A DNA stretch of 13,665 nucleotides from JAUNKE01 sp041784625 (GTDB lineage Bacteria > Bacillota > Clostridia > Peptostreptococcales > Filifactoraceae), in assembly GCA_041784625.1 (NCBI GenBank), contig JBHBDS010000126.1, positions 1-13,665 on the forward strand, in the 5' to 3' direction. Position numbers and translations under genes: made by a program. Positions 1 through 8,632 of the stretch are shown here, piece by piece (positions within the stretch are counted from its first letter, which is position 1; the number at the start of each line of letters is the position of its first letter). Below the pieces are notes generated by a model, which searched no databases, was not told the DNA's origin, and saw nothing but the letters and a program-made list of their open reading frames with translations.

Positions 1-506
1 GATCCAGCGAGGAACTCGGGCAAATGATCAAGGAGCAAATCAAAATGGATGGGCTTGTGCTCGGCGAAGAGGTCGTGCTGCAAGGGCTCGACCACAGCGT
101 CGATTCGGAGGGGAAAAAATCTTCCATCGTGTATCAGTCGAGCAAAAAAAATCGTATCACGAAAAAAGATTTTGCCGCATTGCTCAATCATGTGCACAAT
201 AATATTGAAAAATCGATGCGTCGTATGCTCGATGGAGAAATCTCGGCAACACCAGCGCTCAAAGATGGGAAAAAAGATCTCGTAAGCTGCCGTTTCTGCC
301 GTTATGCGAGCATTTGCCGCTTTGAAGAAGCACTCGGCGATCGTTACAGACCGCTGTATAAATACAAAAACGAAGACATTTTGGAAAAAGTTCGCTATGA
401 ACAAAATCACTCAGAAAAACAAAACACAAGAATCGACGAAAATGTTGAAGCAAACAAAATAGTCAGCAAAAAACCGCTAGAAAAAAAGGAGGACGCAGAT
501 GAGTAG
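1..506 (+). CDS. addB: AddB, ATP-dependent nuclease subunit B, C-terminal end (5' truncated by window)
   Basis: This is the 3' end of the AddB subunit of the AddAB helicase-nuclease, which resects double-strand breaks and loads RecA. The reading frame is open from the window edge (codons begin at position 3), so the ATG at 24 is internal. The visible part is the end of the nuclease domain. It carries a C-x2-C-x5-C cluster (cysteine codons at 288, 297 and 315) that matches the last three ligands of the AddB iron-sulfur cluster; the fourth cysteine would lie upstream, outside the window. After the last cysteine about 62 residues remain, rich in Lys, Glu and Asn, which looks longer than the usual AddB tail. 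The stop codon (504-506) overlaps the addA start by 8 bases, so the two genes are translationally coupled. The cysteine pattern plus the addA neighbour make the call firm. Confidence 0.9.
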   Translation, partial: SSEELGQMIKEQIKMDGLVLGEEVVLQGLDHSVDSEGKKSSIVYQSSKKNRITKKDFAALLNHVHNNIEKSMRRMLDGEISATPALKDGKKDLVSCRFCRYASICRFEEALGDRYRPLYKYKNEDILEKVRYEQNHSEKQNTRIDENVEANKIVSKKPLEKKEDADE

Positions 507-3500
507 ATGGACCACTCAGCAACAGCAGGCGATTGATCTGCGTGACAAAAATCTTTTGATCTCAGCGGCAGCAGGGTCAGGCAAGACGGCGGTGCTGGTC
601 GAGCGAATCGTGCAGCTGATGATTGAGAGTCGCACGAGCATAGAAGAAATGCTGATCGTGACTTTTACCAATGCGGCGGCAGGCGAGATGAAAGAGCGAA
701 TCCAAAAGAAATTGCAAGACAAAAGGCAAGAAATCTTGTCGGATGCGTCGCTGGATGTCGAGCTCGCAGATTTTTTGGGCAAACAGATTCAAAATGTTTC
801 TCGGGCGCAAATCAGCACGGTGCATTCATTCTGTATCAAAGTGATACGAGATCATTTTTCGCTTGTGAACATCGACCCAGCGTTCAAACTCGTTAGCGAA
901 TCCTATGGAGCGATTCTGCGAGAAAACGCACTCGATCTCGCTTTGGAAGAGCAGTATGAAAAAAACAGCGACGCTTTTGACGCACTCGTCTCGGGTTATT
1001 CCGAGTCAAAAGGCGACTCGTCATTGCGTGAGCTGATCAAAAATATCGATCGATTCATCGGTGCACAGCCTTATCCCGAAGAATGGCTGTCTAAGCAGAG
1101 CGAATTCTACAAAAAAATTGCTGCAGCAGAGGACGATGTGTCTGCGCTGGCGATTTTTGCCGCCTCGCCGATGGGATATGCGCTGTCGGATCTGCTCGCT
1201 GAGCAGCTGGAGCAAGCAGCGACGGTTCTTAACGATGCGCTGGATTATATCGAAGGCTCGAATTTTTCTTTTGAAGAAAAACTAACTGCTGAGCGAGAGC
1301 AAATAGCGCATTTGCAGAACAAACTCGATCGTGGCTTGGATATCTTTTTCGGCGAGATGGAAGCAGCGACCTTTGAGCGATTTTCTAAGAAAAAATCCGA
1401 CGAAATCTCTGATGAAGATTGGGAGCATATCAAAGCACTTCGCAATGAGGCGAAGAAAAAAATCACCGACATCACCAAGGATAAGCAGATGATTCAGCTG
1501 GCGATTTTTCTAAGCGATATGAAGTTTCTCTCGATGGTGGTCGAGCAGCTGGTTGAGCTGGTTTTTTCCTACCGAAAAATCTACGCATTGCTCAAGGAAG
1601 AACAGTCGGCAGTAGATTTTGGCGATCTCGAGCATCTTGCGCTCAGAATTTTGGAAAATGAGGAAGTGCGCCAGAGCTTACGAAATAAATATCGATACAT
1701 TTTTTATGACGAGTATCAAGACACCAACCTTGTGCAGGAGACGATTGTTGCGGCGATTGCGCAGGAGAATAATTTATTTTTTGTGGGCGATGTCAAGCAG
1801 TCGATTTATCGATTCCGATTGGCAGACCCGACAATTTTTAACGCAAAATATGACCGCTATGCCCACGAAGAACAATCGCAGACCATCGACTTGTCCAAAA
1901 ACTTCCGCAGTCGAAAAGAGATTCTAAACTTCTGCAACCTCGTATTCAAACAGGTGATGAACCTGCGCTACGGCGAGGTGAACTATGCGAATGAGGCACA
2001 TCAGCTTTTTGCAGGGCGAGAAGATTTTTCGCCATACCAAGATCATATCGAGCTGGCGATTATCGAAAACAGCAAAAAACAGCGTCAACTGATGTCGTTC
2101 GAAGATTTGGAAAAAATTTACAGCGATTTGGCGAGCGAAGAGACAAGTGCGTCCGAAGATACCGACGAGGAGCTGGATCTTTCGGCGGTGGAGCTGGAAG
2201 CGATTTATACAGCGAAAAAAATTCTTCAGCTGACTAGACAGGGCGTTTCCTATCGTGACATTGCGATCTTGTTCCGCTCCGTGCGTGGCAAGGCGAAAAT
2301 TTTTGAAAAAGTGCTTACGAGCTACGGCATCCCAAGTTTCGTCGATTACACATCGAGCAACTACGATAAGCTCGAGATCAAATGCCTCATCGACTATCTC
2401 AAAATCGTGGACAATCGACATCAGGACGAGGCACTCATCGGCGTGATGAGCTCGATTTTTGGCGGATTTGACAACGAAGAATTGATAGAGATTCGGGCAG
2501 AGTTTCCGCAGGGCGATTTTTATCTCGCGGCAGAACAGTATGCAAAAAGAAATAATGCGCTCGGCGAAAAACTGCGCAGATTCTACCAAAAATTAGCGCA
2601 GGACACAAGACGAGAGAAGATGACCTCGCTCGATGATTTTATTTGGTATGTGGCAGAAAATAGCGGATTTAACACCTATATCAGCGGGCTCGAAGATTCA
2701 CTCCAAAGACTTCACAACATTCGTTCGCTTGTGCAAAAAGCAAAAGAATACGAAACCAGCGAGGCGATGGGGCTGTTCGGCTTTTTGCGCCATCTTGACG
2801 CATTGCTCAGGGGCAAGGCGGACGGCGACCAGAGTATGATTCTTGAGACGGACGATGTGGTCAAGATTATGTCGATACACAAGAGCAAAGGGCTTGAGTT
2901 TAAGACGGTTTTTGTCTGCGATCTCGGCAAAAAAATCAACGAGCAGGATCTCAACGCCGATGTAATTCTCCACAATCAGCTAGGCATCGGGCTGCGCTAC
3001 AAAAATCCGATCCTCGGTGCAAAATCCGATCACGTGAGCCGCATGGTGATTCGCCACCAAAAGCAGCGAGAAAATATCTCAGAAGAGCTGCGAATCCTAT
3101 ACGTTGCACTGACTCGTGCGGTGGACAGGCTCTATCTCGTGGGCACGGTGAGCGATCATGAAAAAATGGCGGGAATGCTCTCGCTCGATCCGCAAAAAAA
3201 TGTGCCGAAGAACAAAAGTTTTCTCAGCTGGATTGCCTCGGCGCTCGCTCGGGACAAAAAGGGCGAGGCGCTCAGAAATTTGGCAGAGCAAGAATTATTG
3301 TGCACGATGGACGAAAAAGAAACCAATTATCACATTGCGCTCATCAAGGGCGACGAACTGATTGAAAACGCAGAAAATCTTGCGCCAAAACAAAACCTTG
3401 CGGATCTCGAAAAACCAGTCAGCGAAGAAAATTTTGCGCTGCTCGAAAAATATCATCGCTACATCTATCCTTTTGAACTCGAAACCAAGACGGTGAGCAA

Positions 3501-4062
3501 AACCTCCGTCACCGAGCTCACCAAGGAATACAAGAATAGAGAGCGAGATGATGTGCAGAGTTTTGCAGCCATCAAACGACCAAATTTTTCCAAAAGCAAA
3601 AAATTCTCGTCCTCCGAAGTTGGTACAATCGTCCACTTTTTGATGGAGAGCATCACGATTCAGCTGCATGATGCAACATCGTTGGAGAATGAAATCGAGC
3701 AAATGGTGCAAAAAGAACTGCTCACTCCGCAAGAGGCGGAGGCGATTCCAAGAGAGGCGATTCTCCGATTTTTCCATTCTCCGCTCGGACAGCGAATGAT
3801 TGCATCGGGCAAAGTGTATCGGGAGCAAAGTTTTTTGATGAAAGAAAATAATCTGCTCGTCGAGGGTGTGATTGACTGCTATTTTGTCGAGGATGACGAA
3901 ATCGTGATTCTTGATTACAAAACCGATTGGCAGATGGATGAGAACAAACATCGTCCGCAGCTGGAGAGCTATGTTCGAGCGGTTGAGGCGATGGAGCAGA
4001 AAAAAGTGAAAGAGGCGTTTATCTATTGGATTTCGCACGATGAGTTGACGAAGATACTTTAA
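499..4062 (+). CDS. addA: AddA, ATP-dependent helicase/nuclease subunit A
   Basis: This is the 1187-residue UvrD-like superfamily 1 helicase and nuclease subunit of AddAB, which unwinds and trims DNA ends for recombinational repair. All motifs are present in order: a Q-motif (TTQQQQAID) near residue 5; Walker A AAAGSGKT with Lys29; motif Ia TFTNAAAGEM; motif II DEYQDTN at 404-410; motif III VGDVKQSIYRFR; motif V SIHKSKGLEF starting at 792; and motif VI YVALTRAVDRLYL starting at 868. The C-terminal RecB-type nuclease keeps GVID with Asp1126 and DYKTD with Asp1139 and Lys1141, so both activities should be intact. The length is close to the family norm (about 1200). The start is ATG 499, with AAGGAGG at 486-492, six bases upstream and inside the end of addB. 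No terminator is visible straight after the stop. Confidence 0.97.
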   Translation: MSRWTTQQQQAIDLRDKNLLISAAAGSGKTAVLVERIVQLMIESRTSIEEMLIVTFTNAAAGEMKERIQKKLQDKRQEILSDASLDVELADFLGKQIQNVSRAQISTVHSFCIKVIRDHFSLVNIDPAFKLVSESYGAILRENALDLALEEQYEKNSDAFDALVSGYSESKGDSSLRELIKNIDRFIGAQPYPEEWLSKQSEFYKKIAAAEDDVSALAIFAASPMGYALSDLLAEQLEQAATVLNDALDYIEGSNFSFEEKLTAEREQIAHLQNKLDRGLDIFFGEMEAATFERFSKKKSDEISDEDWEHIKALRNEAKKKITDITKDKQMIQLAIFLSDMKFLSMVVEQLVELVFSYRKIYALLKEEQSAVDFGDLEHLALRILENEEVRQSLRNKYRYIFYDEYQDTNLVQETIVAAIAQENNLFFVGDVKQSIYRFRLADPTIFNAKYDRYAHEEQSQTIDLSKNFRSRKEILNFCNLVFKQVMNLRYGEVNYANEAHQLFAGREDFSPYQDHIELAIIENSKKQRQLMSFEDLEKIYSDLASEETSASEDTDEELDLSAVELEAIYTAKKILQLTRQGVSYRDIAILFRSVRGKAKIFEKVLTSYGIPSFVDYTSSNYDKLEIKCLIDYLKIVDNRHQDEALIGVMSSIFGGFDNEELIEIRAEFPQGDFYLAAEQYAKRNNALGEKLRRFYQKLAQDTRREKMTSLDDFIWYVAENSGFNTYISGLEDSLQRLHNIRSLVQKAKEYETSEAMGLFGFLRHLDALLRGKADGDQSMILETDDVVKIMSIHKSKGLEFKTVFVCDLGKKINEQDLNADVILHNQLGIGLRYKNPILGAKSDHVSRMVIRHQKQRENISEELRILYVALTRAVDRLYLVGTVSDHEKMAGMLSLDPQKNVPKNKSFLSWIASALARDKKGEALRNLAEQELLCTMDEKETNYHIALIKGDELIENAENLAPKQNLADLEKPVSEENFALLEKYHRYIYPFELETKTVSKTSVTELTKEYKNRERDDVQSFAAIKRPNFSKSKKFSSSEVGTIVHFLMESITIQLHDATSLENEIEQMVQKELLTPQEAEAIPREAILRFFHSPLGQRMIASGKVYREQSFLMKENNLLVEGVIDCYFVEDDEIVILDYKTDWQMDENKHRPQLESYVRAVEAMEQKKVKEAFIYWISHDELTKIL

Positions 4063-4230
4063 TAATGTGAACATAAAAATTTTGAGATAACAACACACAA
4101 TAATGTAGAAGAAAATGCAGAGGAACTTGAAAACACAAGATACAGAACAAATTCTTTTGCGAGGATACATTAGAACTCGGCTGATTAGAACTTACAAAAC
4201 ATGAATGATAGTACAACATAGGAGGTAGCG

Positions 4231-5082
4231 ATGAAGGCAATGCTACAGTATCTTTTTCCAGGGCTATTACGACTGGAGCGGGAAAAAGAGCCGTACGAAA
4301 AATATTTTCCGATTCTTGCAATGGTGCAGGCGATCGTCTACTTTGCAATCGGAGTATTTTTTCTCAAACAAATTTACTATCTGGCAGCGTGGGCGGCGAT
4401 TCGAAAGGCACTGATGCTCTACTTTACCTATCTTTTGATGGTCGAGCTTTCGCCAGATTACAAAAAAGGATATTGGCTGAGCTTTATTTTACTCTCTGGT
4501 GTGGTAGCGATGCCACTGACCGAACCGAATATGCTCGGCACGCTATTTATGCTGCTCAACACGAGAGTACTCACCAAAAGCAGCGGCTATCTCACGACAA
4601 GATGGGAACTTTTGCTGATGACAATTTTTATGGGGCTGATGTTCATTATCTCACCATTTATCTATCCGCTCTTGTTTGCGGTCACGCTGCTGCTCGATTA
4701 TCAGTTCAAGCACAAGGACTATCGCAATTTGCCTTTTGCGCTAATCAGCATTTTGCTCTCGCTGATGTGGGTCAAAAATGCGTTTGGCATCGTGACGAGA
4801 CCGCTCAATTTGTACGGGACGCTGATCGTGTTCTTCGTGACCGTGCTCTATGTGTTCCGACTGTCGCTACTCAAACAAGTGCTCAGTTTCAACGACACAA
4901 AAACAAATATGATCTCGCCAAAACGAATCAAAGCGGCAGGAATATTACTCCTCGTATCGCTGATTATTATGGCGCTCGGACATGGCGAGCTCAACATCAA
5001 TCTGCATCTGTGGGCGATGCTTGCATTCATCAGCGTACCGTATATGAAAGATATTCGAAGATTGTTCGGAGAAAAATTGTAA
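4231..5082 (+). CDS. Unrecognised polytopic membrane protein
   Basis: I do not recognise this 283-residue protein. It is strongly hydrophobic, with about eight likely membrane segments, roughly at residues 27-47, 50-70, 78-108, 126-155, 167-185, 190-210, 233-250 and 255-270, joined by short Lys/Arg-rich loops. A charged N-terminal stretch (RLEREKEPYEKYF) precedes the first segment. No catalytic motif, ATPase site or transporter signature is visible. The start is ATG 4231 with TAGGAGG at 4219-4225, a very good ribosome binding site. It lies 168 bases after addA on the same strand with no clear terminator between, so it could be co-transcribed with addAB or have its own weak promoter. A 256-codon open frame overlapping it in another frame is a shadow. 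That this is a real gene is well supported; its function is unknown. Confidence 0.8.
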   Translation: MKAMLQYLFPGLLRLEREKEPYEKYFPILAMVQAIVYFAIGVFFLKQIYYLAAWAAIRKALMLYFTYLLMVELSPDYKKGYWLSFILLSGVVAMPLTEPNMLGTLFMLLNTRVLTKSSGYLTTRWELLLMTIFMGLMFIISPFIYPLLFAVTLLLDYQFKHKDYRNLPFALISILLSLMWVKNAFGIVTRPLNLYGTLIVFFVTVLYVFRLSLLKQVLSFNDTKTNMISPKRIKAAGILLLVSLIIMALGHGELNINLHLWAMLAFISVPYMKDIRRLFGEKL

Positions 5083-5228
5083 ACGACAAGAGCAGCACGA
5101 ACGAATCATTAAATTACCTAGAATTTTGGAAGATAATGAAAAACACCAACGAACGATAGAATATCTTGTTGCGATACAAAATTGAAAGAAAAATTTCATT
5201 TTATTTTTCGAAACAAAAACACTTTTTC

Positions 5229-5272
5229 AAGCGACTTTGGAAACAGAACATTCTGCGCCTTAGTCGCTTTTT
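5229..5272 (+). terminator. Probable intrinsic terminator upstream of the liv operon
   Basis: AAGCGACT (5229-5236) pairs with AGTCGCTT (5262-5269), followed by more T residues to 5272. The 25-base interior can form a small inner hairpin (CAGA/TCTG), so the structure is a bulged or branched stem rather than a compact one. It lies about 150 bases after the membrane-protein gene and before the liv promoter, where a terminator for the upstream unit would be expected. The large loop lowers confidence. Confidence 0.5.
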
Positions 5273-5370
5273 AATGTTTGCAAACTGTCCACGCATAAAC
5301 TACAGAACAATAAAGTGGGTAATTACTTGTGGACAAATGAAATTTTTTTGAAAAAGACTTGCGATTTTGC

Positions 5371-5398
5371 TTGCAAAAATCACATTTTATGCTAGAAT
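5371..5398 (+). promoter_or_regulatory. Promoter of the liv operon
   Basis: A -35 box TTGCAA (5371-5376) and a -10 box TAGAAT (5393-5398) are separated by 16 bases, and the -10 is preceded by TGC, giving an extended -10 (TGn). Transcription should begin near 5405, leaving a leader of about 45 bases before livK. It is the best sigma-70/sigma-A type promoter in the 5083-5450 gap. The rest of that gap is AT-rich and holds the bulged terminator at 5229-5272 and a 7-bp inverted repeat (TGTCCAC 5286-5292, GTGGACA 5329-5335), but no gene that I can support. Confidence 0.7.
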
Positions 5399-5450
5399 AT
5401 GTAAAAAGACGGACAGGTGTTCGCAAATAACAAACTTGGGAGGTGTACTT

Positions 5451-6623
5451 ATGAAAAAGTTCAAAAAAATATTAGCGCTTGCTGTTGCAGCATCAATGGT
5501 GATGACTGGTTGTACCAAAGAAACGGATTCCGGTTCAAGCAGCGACAGCAGCTCTGGTGATGTGATTAAAATCGGAGTGTTCGAGCCACTGACTGGCGCA
5601 AATGCTGGCGGTGGTGAAATGGAAACCGAGGGAATCAAACTCGCAAACAAAATGTATCCAGAAGTTCTTGGCAAAAAAGTGGAACTTGTGATTGCGGATA
5701 ACAAATCCGACAAAGTGGAAGCTGGAAATGCAGTTGCAAAACTTATCGAAAGCGACAAAGTTTCTGCAATTATTGGCTCGTGGGGATCGGGCTATTCGAT
5801 GGCAGCTGGAGAAGCGGTGAAGAACGCTCAGATTCCTGCAGTAGCACCATCAGCAACAAACCCGCTTGTTACGCAAGGAAATAATTTCTACTTCCGTGCT
5901 TGCTTTATCGATACATTCCAAGGAAAAGTTCTTGCGCAACTTGCGTACAATGAGCTAGGAGCAAAAACAGCGGCGATCGTTCAAGAAATCAACAACGACT
6001 ACTCCGTTGGTCTTGCAAAATTCTTCAAAGACGAATTTGTAAAATTAACTGGCGATGCAAATAGTATCGTAGAAATTTCGAACTACAACACAGGCGACCA
6101 AGATTTTACGGCGCAATTGACAAATATCAAATCCAAAAATCCTGACGTTATCTTTGCACCAGGAAACTTTACAGAGTCTGCAATGATTATTAGCCAAGCA
6201 AAAACACTTGGAATCACTGCACCATTCCTTGGTGGAGATACTTGGGAAACTCCAGAATTCTTATCAGTTGGCGGAGCAGCGGTTGAAGGTGCAATGATCA
6301 CAACTTTCTTTGCGGTAGAGCAGCCGATCACGGAGCTTTCCAAAACATTTGTGGACGCATACAAAGCGGAGTATGGCACAGAGCCATCGGCAGTTGCAGC
6401 GCTTGGATTCGATGCATACCTCATGATTCTAAGTGCGATTGAAAAAGCAGGCGGCGTAGAAGACACGGTAAAAGTTCGTGATATTCTTGCAGCGACTGAA
6501 AACTTTGAAGGCGCAACAGGAAGATTCTCCCTTGATGAAAATGGGGATGCCGTAAAAGATGTAATCATCAAAACGGTTGAAAACGGAAAATTTGTGTATA
6601 AGACTACAATCATTCGTGACTAA
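5451..6623 (+). CDS. livK: LivK-type substrate-binding lipoprotein of a branched-chain amino acid ABC transporter
   Basis: This is a 390-residue extracellular solute-binding protein of the type I periplasmic-binding fold (Peripla_BP_6/LivK). It captures Leu, Ile or Val, or a related amino acid, and passes it to LivHM. The N-terminus is a lipoprotein signal: basic MKKFKK, a hydrophobic stretch, then the lipobox MTGC with Cys21, followed by a Ser/Gly/Asp-rich linker (about 24-37). The mature domain begins IKIGVFEPLTG, typical of the family, and contains the conserved IIGSWGSG and PAVAPSATNP stretches. The frame stays open upstream to 5367, but the start is set at ATG 5451 by GGGAGG (5438-5443), seven bases away, and by the signal peptide. 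It is first in the liv operon and is followed by a hairpin that may limit read-through to livH. The exact substrate cannot be told from sequence. Confidence 0.93.
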   Translation: MKKFKKILALAVAASMVMTGCTKETDSGSSSDSSSGDVIKIGVFEPLTGANAGGGEMETEGIKLANKMYPEVLGKKVELVIADNKSDKVEAGNAVAKLIESDKVSAIIGSWGSGYSMAAGEAVKNAQIPAVAPSATNPLVTQGNNFYFRACFIDTFQGKVLAQLAYNELGAKTAAIVQEINNDYSVGLAKFFKDEFVKLTGDANSIVEISNYNTGDQDFTAQLTNIKSKNPDVIFAPGNFTESAMIISQAKTLGITAPFLGGDTWETPEFLSVGGAAVEGAMITTFFAVEQPITELSKTFVDAYKAEYGTEPSAVAALGFDAYLMILSAIEKAGGVEDTVKVRDILAATENFEGATGRFSLDENGDAVKDVIIKTVENGKFVYKTTIIRD

Positions 6624-6634
6624 GGTCTAAAATC

Positions 6635-6662
6635 AAAGGCCCTCCTTTTTGGGAGGGTCTTT
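6635..6662 (+). terminator. Hairpin between livK and livH (partial terminator or mRNA stabiliser)
   Basis: An 11-bp stem (6635-6645 with 6652-6662, one G-T pair) with core CCCTCC/GGAGGG and a six-base loop lies 12 bases after the livK stop. The 3' arm ends in TCTTT, with no further T-run beyond it. The liv genes downstream have no obvious promoter of their own, so this is best read as an attenuating terminator or 3'-end stabiliser that gives more binding protein than membrane complex, a common arrangement in ABC importers. Confidence 0.7.
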
Positions 6663-6693
6663 GGGATTATGGAAAAGGATTTAGGAGTTTATT

Positions 6694-7581
6694 ATGTTAG
6701 ACATTATTCAGCATTTGACCAACGGGATATCGCTTGGTTCGATGTATGCGCTGATTGCAATCGGCTACACGATGGTGTACGGGATTTTGCGATTGATCAA
6801 CTTTGCGCACGGTGATTTGTTTATGATCTCGCTGTATATGGTTTTTTATGGCGTGACAAAGTTCCATTTGCCGTGGGGCGTTGCCGTGGTCGCATCGATT
6901 CTCATCACGACTTTGCTCGGAATTACCATCGAGCGACTCGCATATCGTCCGCTTCGTAGCGCATCCAAAATTTCGATACTCGTTTCGGCGATCGGGGTTT
7001 CATTTTTGCTTGAGAATTTGGCGACCGTGCTTTTTGGTGGAAAACCAAAAGCGTATCCTGCGCCAAGTTTTTTCACGGAGCCTGTCGTTGTTGGCGGGGT
7101 GTCGCTCACTCGTGTGACTTTTATCATTCCGGTGATCACCGTAATTATACTTGTGATTTTGAATTATTTTATCCAAAAAACAAAAACTGGAATGGCGATG
7201 CGTGCGGTCTCTCGTGATTATGAGGCGTCTGCGCTCATGGGAATTGACGTGAACAAAATTGTCCGCATCACATTTGCGATCGGCTCGGCGCTTGCGGCTG
7301 TCGGCGGCGTGCTCTGGGGACTCAAATACAATCAGATTCAGCCACTGATGGGAATGATGCCTGGGCTCAAATGTTTTATCGCTGCGGTAATCGGCGGAAT
7401 CGGAAACATCAAGGGCGCAGTGGTTGGCGGATTTATGCTTGGTATTATGGAAATACTCATTATTGCATTTTTCCCTTCGCTTACAGGCTATCGTGATGCA
7501 TTTGCATTCGTGTTACTGATTGCTATATTGCTCGTGAAGCCACAAGGATTGTTTGGCGAAAAAGCGTCAGAGAAGGTGTAG
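6694..7581 (+). CDS. livH: LivH, branched-chain amino acid ABC transporter permease
   Basis: This is a 295-residue inner-membrane permease of the LivH family (BPD_transp_2), one half of the channel formed with LivM. The N-terminal motif NGISLGSMYALIAIGYTMVY and the following GILRLINFAHGD are hallmarks of LivH. The cytoplasmic coupling loop is seen as TGMAMRAVSRDYEASALMGI around residues 166-185, with the glycine-rich AAVIGGIGNIKGAVVGG stretch near 228-246. About eight hydrophobic segments fill the length, which is normal for the family. The start is ATG 6694 with TAGGAG at 6682-6687, six bases upstream. Its stop is seven bases before the livM start, so the two permeases are probably translated together. 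Confidence 0.95.
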   Translation: MLDIIQHLTNGISLGSMYALIAIGYTMVYGILRLINFAHGDLFMISLYMVFYGVTKFHLPWGVAVVASILITTLLGITIERLAYRPLRSASKISILVSAIGVSFLLENLATVLFGGKPKAYPAPSFFTEPVVVGGVSLTRVTFIIPVITVIILVILNYFIQKTKTGMAMRAVSRDYEASALMGIDVNKIVRITFAIGSALAAVGGVLWGLKYNQIQPLMGMMPGLKCFIAAVIGGIGNIKGAVVGGFMLGIMEILIIAFFPSLTGYRDAFAFVLLIAILLVKPQGLFGEKASEKV

Positions 7582-7588
7582 GTGCAGT

Positions 7589-8632
7589 ATGAACAAAAAA
7601 ATGCAATATCTCATTCTCGTGGTTTTGGTGTACGCATTTTTATTTTTTGCAAACCAAACTTTCGATAGCTACAAAATTCGTATTCTAAACCTTTGCTTTG
7701 TCTACATCGTGCTTGCGCTGAGCCTCAACATCATCAACGGATTTTCGGGGCTGTTTTCGCTCGGTCACGCAGGATTTATGGCGGTGGGCGCATATGTGTC
7801 GGCGATACTCACCATGACACCGATGGCAAAGGACATCAATTTTTATTTGACGCCGATTCATCCAGCGCTAGCGAATCTTAACGTGCCATTTCCTGTAGCA
7901 CTTTTGATAGCAGGATGTTTTGCAGCATTGTTTGGGTTCCTTATCGGCTTCCCAGTGCTCAAGCTCAAAGACGACTACCTTGCCATTGCGACGCTTGGTT
8001 TTGCCGAAATCATTCGTGTAATCTTCAACAACACATATTCGATTACCAACGGCTCGCTTGGGCTCAAAAATATTCCAATCTCCACGACGCTGTTTGTTTC
8101 TTCCACCGTGGCGATTATCGTCGTGTATCTACTGGCGACGCTGATGAACAGTTCGTATGGACGTGCAATCAAATCCGTGCGTGACGATGAAATTGCAGCG
8201 GAGGCAGTTGGTATCGATTTGTTCAAAACCAAATTGCTTGCATTTGTAATCGGCTCATTCTTTGCAGGCGTGGGCGGTGCGATGCTTGGCAATTTGATTG
8301 GAACGATTGACCCGAACCTCTTTAAATTCACGCTGACATTCAATATTTTGCTCATCGTTGTGCTCGGCGGAATGGGAAGTATCTCGGGTTCAGTGATTGC
8401 GGCGGTGCTCGTTACGGTATTGATGGAGGCGCTGCGATTTTTGGACGAAAGTTTTTCGATGTTTGGATACCGAATCTCAGGCGTGCAAGGACTGCGTATG
8501 GTCGTGTTCTCACTGCTGCTCATGATTGTTGTGCTCTTCTATCGAGAAGGATTGATGGGCAAGAACGAACTCTCGCTCGAATATCTCAAGAAAAAATTCC
8601 AGCGTAAGAAAAAAGGACAGGAGGTGGCCTAA
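7589..8632 (+). CDS. livM: LivM, branched-chain amino acid ABC transporter permease
   Basis: This is a 347-residue permease of the LivM family, partner of LivH. Diagnostic stretches are ALSLNIINGFSGLFSLGHAG, DDYLAIATLGFAEIIRVIF and the coupling loop GRAIKSVRDDEIAAEAVGID, followed by the glycine-rich IVVLGGMGSISGS. It has eight to ten hydrophobic segments and a very basic C-terminal tail (KKKFQRKKKG). The frame is open back to an ATG at 7553 inside livH, but I choose ATG 7589 because it begins the first membrane segment properly (MNKKMQYLILVVL) and has GAAGGTG about ten bases upstream, partly within the livH end. The stop codon shares one base with the livG start. Confidence 0.94.
   Translation: MNKKMQYLILVVLVYAFLFFANQTFDSYKIRILNLCFVYIVLALSLNIINGFSGLFSLGHAGFMAVGAYVSAILTMTPMAKDINFYLTPIHPALANLNVPFPVALLIAGCFAALFGFLIGFPVLKLKDDYLAIATLGFAEIIRVIFNNTYSITNGSLGLKNIPISTTLFVSSTVAIIVVYLLATLMNSSYGRAIKSVRDDEIAAEAVGIDLFKTKLLAFVIGSFFAGVGGAMLGNLIGTIDPNLFKFTLTFNILLIVVLGGMGSISGSVIAAVLVTVLMEALRFLDESFSMFGYRISGVQGLRMVVFSLLLMIVVLFYREGLMGKNELSLEYLKKKFQRKKKGQEVA

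Noticed and set aside
1924..2589. 221-codon - strand open frame
   Set aside because: It is antisense to addA helicase motifs; no start signal and no recognisable domain.
3295..4170. 291-codon - strand open frame
   Set aside because: It is antisense to the nuclease end of addA, has no ribosome site, and its low-complexity Phe/Arg/Ile-rich product is typical of a shadow frame.
4063..4230. Gap between addA and the membrane-protein gene searched for a promoter or terminator
   Set aside because: It is AT-rich with no stem followed by a T-run and no convincing -35/-10 pair; only the ribosome site at 4219-4225 is clear.
4389..5159. 256-codon + strand open frame overlapping the membrane-protein gene
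   Set aside because: It lies in another frame of the better gene at 4231-5082, has no ribosome site, and its product is a composition-biased shadow without domains.
5286..5335. TGTCCAC...GTGGACA pair, the right arm resembling a DnaA box
   Set aside because: Only a 7-bp repeat with a 36-base gap and a single near-match to a DnaA box; not enough for an origin or operator call.
5166..5351. 61-codon open frame in the gap before livK
   Set aside because: No ribosome site, a basic AT-driven composition, and it runs across the probable terminator at 5229-5272.
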